The position numbers and the translations under genes are program-made. Below the pieces are notes generated by a model. That model did not search any database. It had not been told where the DNA came from and was given only the letters and a program-made list of their open reading frames with translations. Shown in pieces: positions 47,076-64,000 of a stretch of 64,000 nucleotides of DNA; positions within the stretch are counted from its first letter, which is position 1; every line of letters begins with the position of its first letter. This DNA comes from Microcebus murinus (taxonomy: Eukaryota; Chordata; Mammalia; Primates; Cheirogaleidae), in NCBI RefSeq assembly GCF_040939455.1, contig NC_134120.1, positions 16,482,501 through 16,546,500 of the forward strand, in the 5' to 3' direction.

Positions 47076-47560
47076 ACAGAAAACTTTCAGCAAGGAGGGA
47101 AAAGGCAAGTCCTTGAAATTGGGTGATATATTCTTTAGAAAAAGTTATTTGGTTCATATTCTTGATAGGCCTGGAAGCTCCCTATAGATTTATTTGGAGA
47201 GTGGGCCTTTCGTAACAAAAAAAAGTTTTCTTTTGCCTCAATGACAAACTCCGGTATTCCACTAAGTTGAGAATGATGATAGCTACCCTTTGTGCATTCT
47301 GCAAGCTGGGCAGTGAACTTACATCGTCTTTCACAAACAGGGAAACTGAAGCTCATTCAGGTTAGGTAACTTATCTAAAGACAAACAGCGAGGAAAAGGC
47401 AGAACCAGAATCCCCACCCAGTTTGTATTCCGAAGCCCTGGTTCCTACCACTACATTATCACAGCCGTCCTAAGAGTGATTAAAACATTAAATGATAATA
47501 TACTATCGTTCTTGTCCCACACACAGAAGTATGTGCGTTCATTGAAGTTAGAAAGTTAGA
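47076..47560. other. Intergenic upstream of the NARS1 CpG region
   Basis: Unique or very old sequence. I see nothing that I can name. Confidence 0.45.
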
Positions 47561-47973
47561 GCTTCTTCCTGCGTCCCAGACAGGGCAATCAATTCTCCAC
47601 CTCCACCACCGCTCACCCGGATCTCGCTGCGGGCGCTCAATACAATTGCTGACCGCGTTAACGCAACCAGCATGGCAGCCTCTGGGATCTGGACATTTTT
47701 GGCCTGGTTTGCAAGAGGACCAGGCGCGTCTCCAGCTGGGGCAGAATCGGAGGATTCAGAAAAGAAAGTTTGGGAGGTGGGGACCGAAGGGCGCAAGACT
47801 GAAGCGGTGCAGGAGTCTCGGGGGTCCAGAGCAGGGCAGGAAGTCTCCAGACCCGGAAGTTGCCTCTGCCCTGACCAAAGATGGCGGCCCGAACGCCGCT
47901 CGCCCACTTCCCGTAACCAATGGCGCCCCGACGCTCGGCTGACTCACTAGGGCGACCTCGGCACGCGGTCGCA

Positions 47974-47982
47974 TGATGCAAC
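47974..47982 (+). promoter_or_regulatory. ATF4/CEBP response element (amino-acid response type)
   Basis: TGATGCAAC fits the C/EBP-ATF response core TGATGxAAx. It lies 97 bases before the NARS1 ATG. Cytosolic tRNA-synthetase genes including NARS1 are known ATF4 targets in amino-acid starvation, so the position makes sense; binding here is inferred. Confidence 0.6.
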
Positions 47983-48078
47983 GCTGGAGTCCGGGCAGCC
48001 TCCGGTGCACGTTGGGGTGATAAGGCGGTGGCGGCGTTGAGGTTGACGTCCTTGGAGGTGACCAGAGCTACCGCAGGA

Positions 48079-63410
<15,332 letters not shown>

Positions 63411-63760
63411 CCGAGCCCTCCTGAAGCGTGAAGGAAAGAATGTGGTTCATGAAAGAAATAGGCTGCCTCTCTAAAACAAAAAAGCAAAAAGCAGAATCTT
63501 CCCTTTTCGTTCCACTGGTGTATATCTATTTCTGTTCTCTATGTTTTTTATTCCTACTACCATAAAAAGTAGCCCAAATGACTTGAACATCAAGTGATGT
63601 TGATATTGTCATTTTAAGAAAAATATCTATTACAAAGTTTAGAGGAAATATATGGCAAGTAACTCTATAGTTATGGATACATTTCAGCTTTTTATCCAAT
63701 TATAGATCATAATTTTTGTGTTATATACATAATTAAACAGTTTTAAATTATGGTCTAAGA
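63411..63760 (+). other. NARS1: NARS1 3'UTR (approximate)
   Basis: AT-rich sequence after the stop. The best polyadenylation hexamer is the variant ATTAAA at 63732-63737. The real end may be farther on or alternative; it cannot be fixed from sequence alone. Confidence 0.55.
63732..63737 (+). terminator. Candidate NARS1 polyadenylation signal ATTAAA
   Basis: The commonest variant hexamer, 322 bases after the stop codon. Canonical AATAAA is absent from the stretch between stop and window end as far as I can see. Confidence 0.45.
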
Positions 63761-64000
63761 CATTCCAGTAACTTAGTCTTTCTGTCCTTTTAAGTGTAAC
63801 TGGAATTCTCTAATTTGTTTTATTGCATCATTGAGTTAAAACAAATATCTTGGGGGGGGAAATTGGCAATATGGTGTGAAAATCTGCTGATATTAGAACA
63901 GGGTATAATTCAGCAGTAGATACTAGAATCAGATGAATGTGCAAGTCTTTTGCATCAGTTATTAACCTTTTCTAAATCTCCTTAGCTGCTTATAATTCTG

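Noticed and set aside
47672..47950. 92-codon + strand frame starting MAASGIWTFLAWFARGPGAS
   Set aside because: It lies in CpG-rich promoter DNA with no recognised similarity and no evident splice partner. It could be a divergent or upstream transcript, but the sequence alone does not support a gene.

Overview
This is a mammalian nuclear window, almost certainly from a strepsirrhine primate and most likely a Malagasy lemur. About ten of the Alu elements carry the lemur-type middle segment (attaattggccaactaatat) between the two monomers, and the L1 3' ends share one family-specific terminus. Two protein-coding genes, both on the + strand and transcribed in the same direction, account for all convincing host coding sequence. 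They match the human 18q21 neighbours ATP8B1 and NARS1.

Layout: 1-22.6 kb holds the last 12 coding exons of ATP8B1 (about 645 codons: C-terminal nucleotide-binding region, P-domain, M5-M10 and cytosolic tail), its stop codon at 21206-21208 and a 3'UTR of about 1.4 kb. 22.6-47.6 kb is intergenic and dominated by mobile DNA: a 5'-truncated lemur L1 (25.8-30.0 kb), older L1 pieces, a defective class II (betaretrovirus-like) endogenous provirus on the - strand (32.9-37.8 kb), a mariner-like DNA transposon (40.4-40.8 kb), a retroposed 3'UTR-like sequence with target-site duplications (44.3-45.2 kb), MLT1-like LTR pieces and many Alus. A small promoter-like block with ETS motifs and a TISU/YY1-type start element lies at 42.2-42.35 kb. 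47.6-48.4 kb is the CpG-rich NARS1 promoter. 48.08-63.41 kb carries all 15 coding exons of NARS1, which join to an intact 547-residue reading frame; its 3'UTR follows.

The two genes do not form a pathway. ATP8B1 is a phospholipid-flippase catalytic subunit and NARS1 is cytosolic asparaginyl-tRNA synthetase; they are linked only by conserved synteny. All splice junctions listed use AG acceptors and GT donors, and reading phase is continuous across every junction.

I found no previously undescribed gene system, CRISPR array or convincing RNA gene. The points most worth a second look are the TISU/ETS block at 42.3 kb, the hAT element in a NARS1 intron whose left part is itself bounded by TIR-like ends, the mariner-like element with a transposase-tail remnant, an Alu carrying an L1-like 3' tail inside one pair of target-site duplications, an ATF4-type response element in the NARS1 promoter, and the shortened NARS1 N-terminus.
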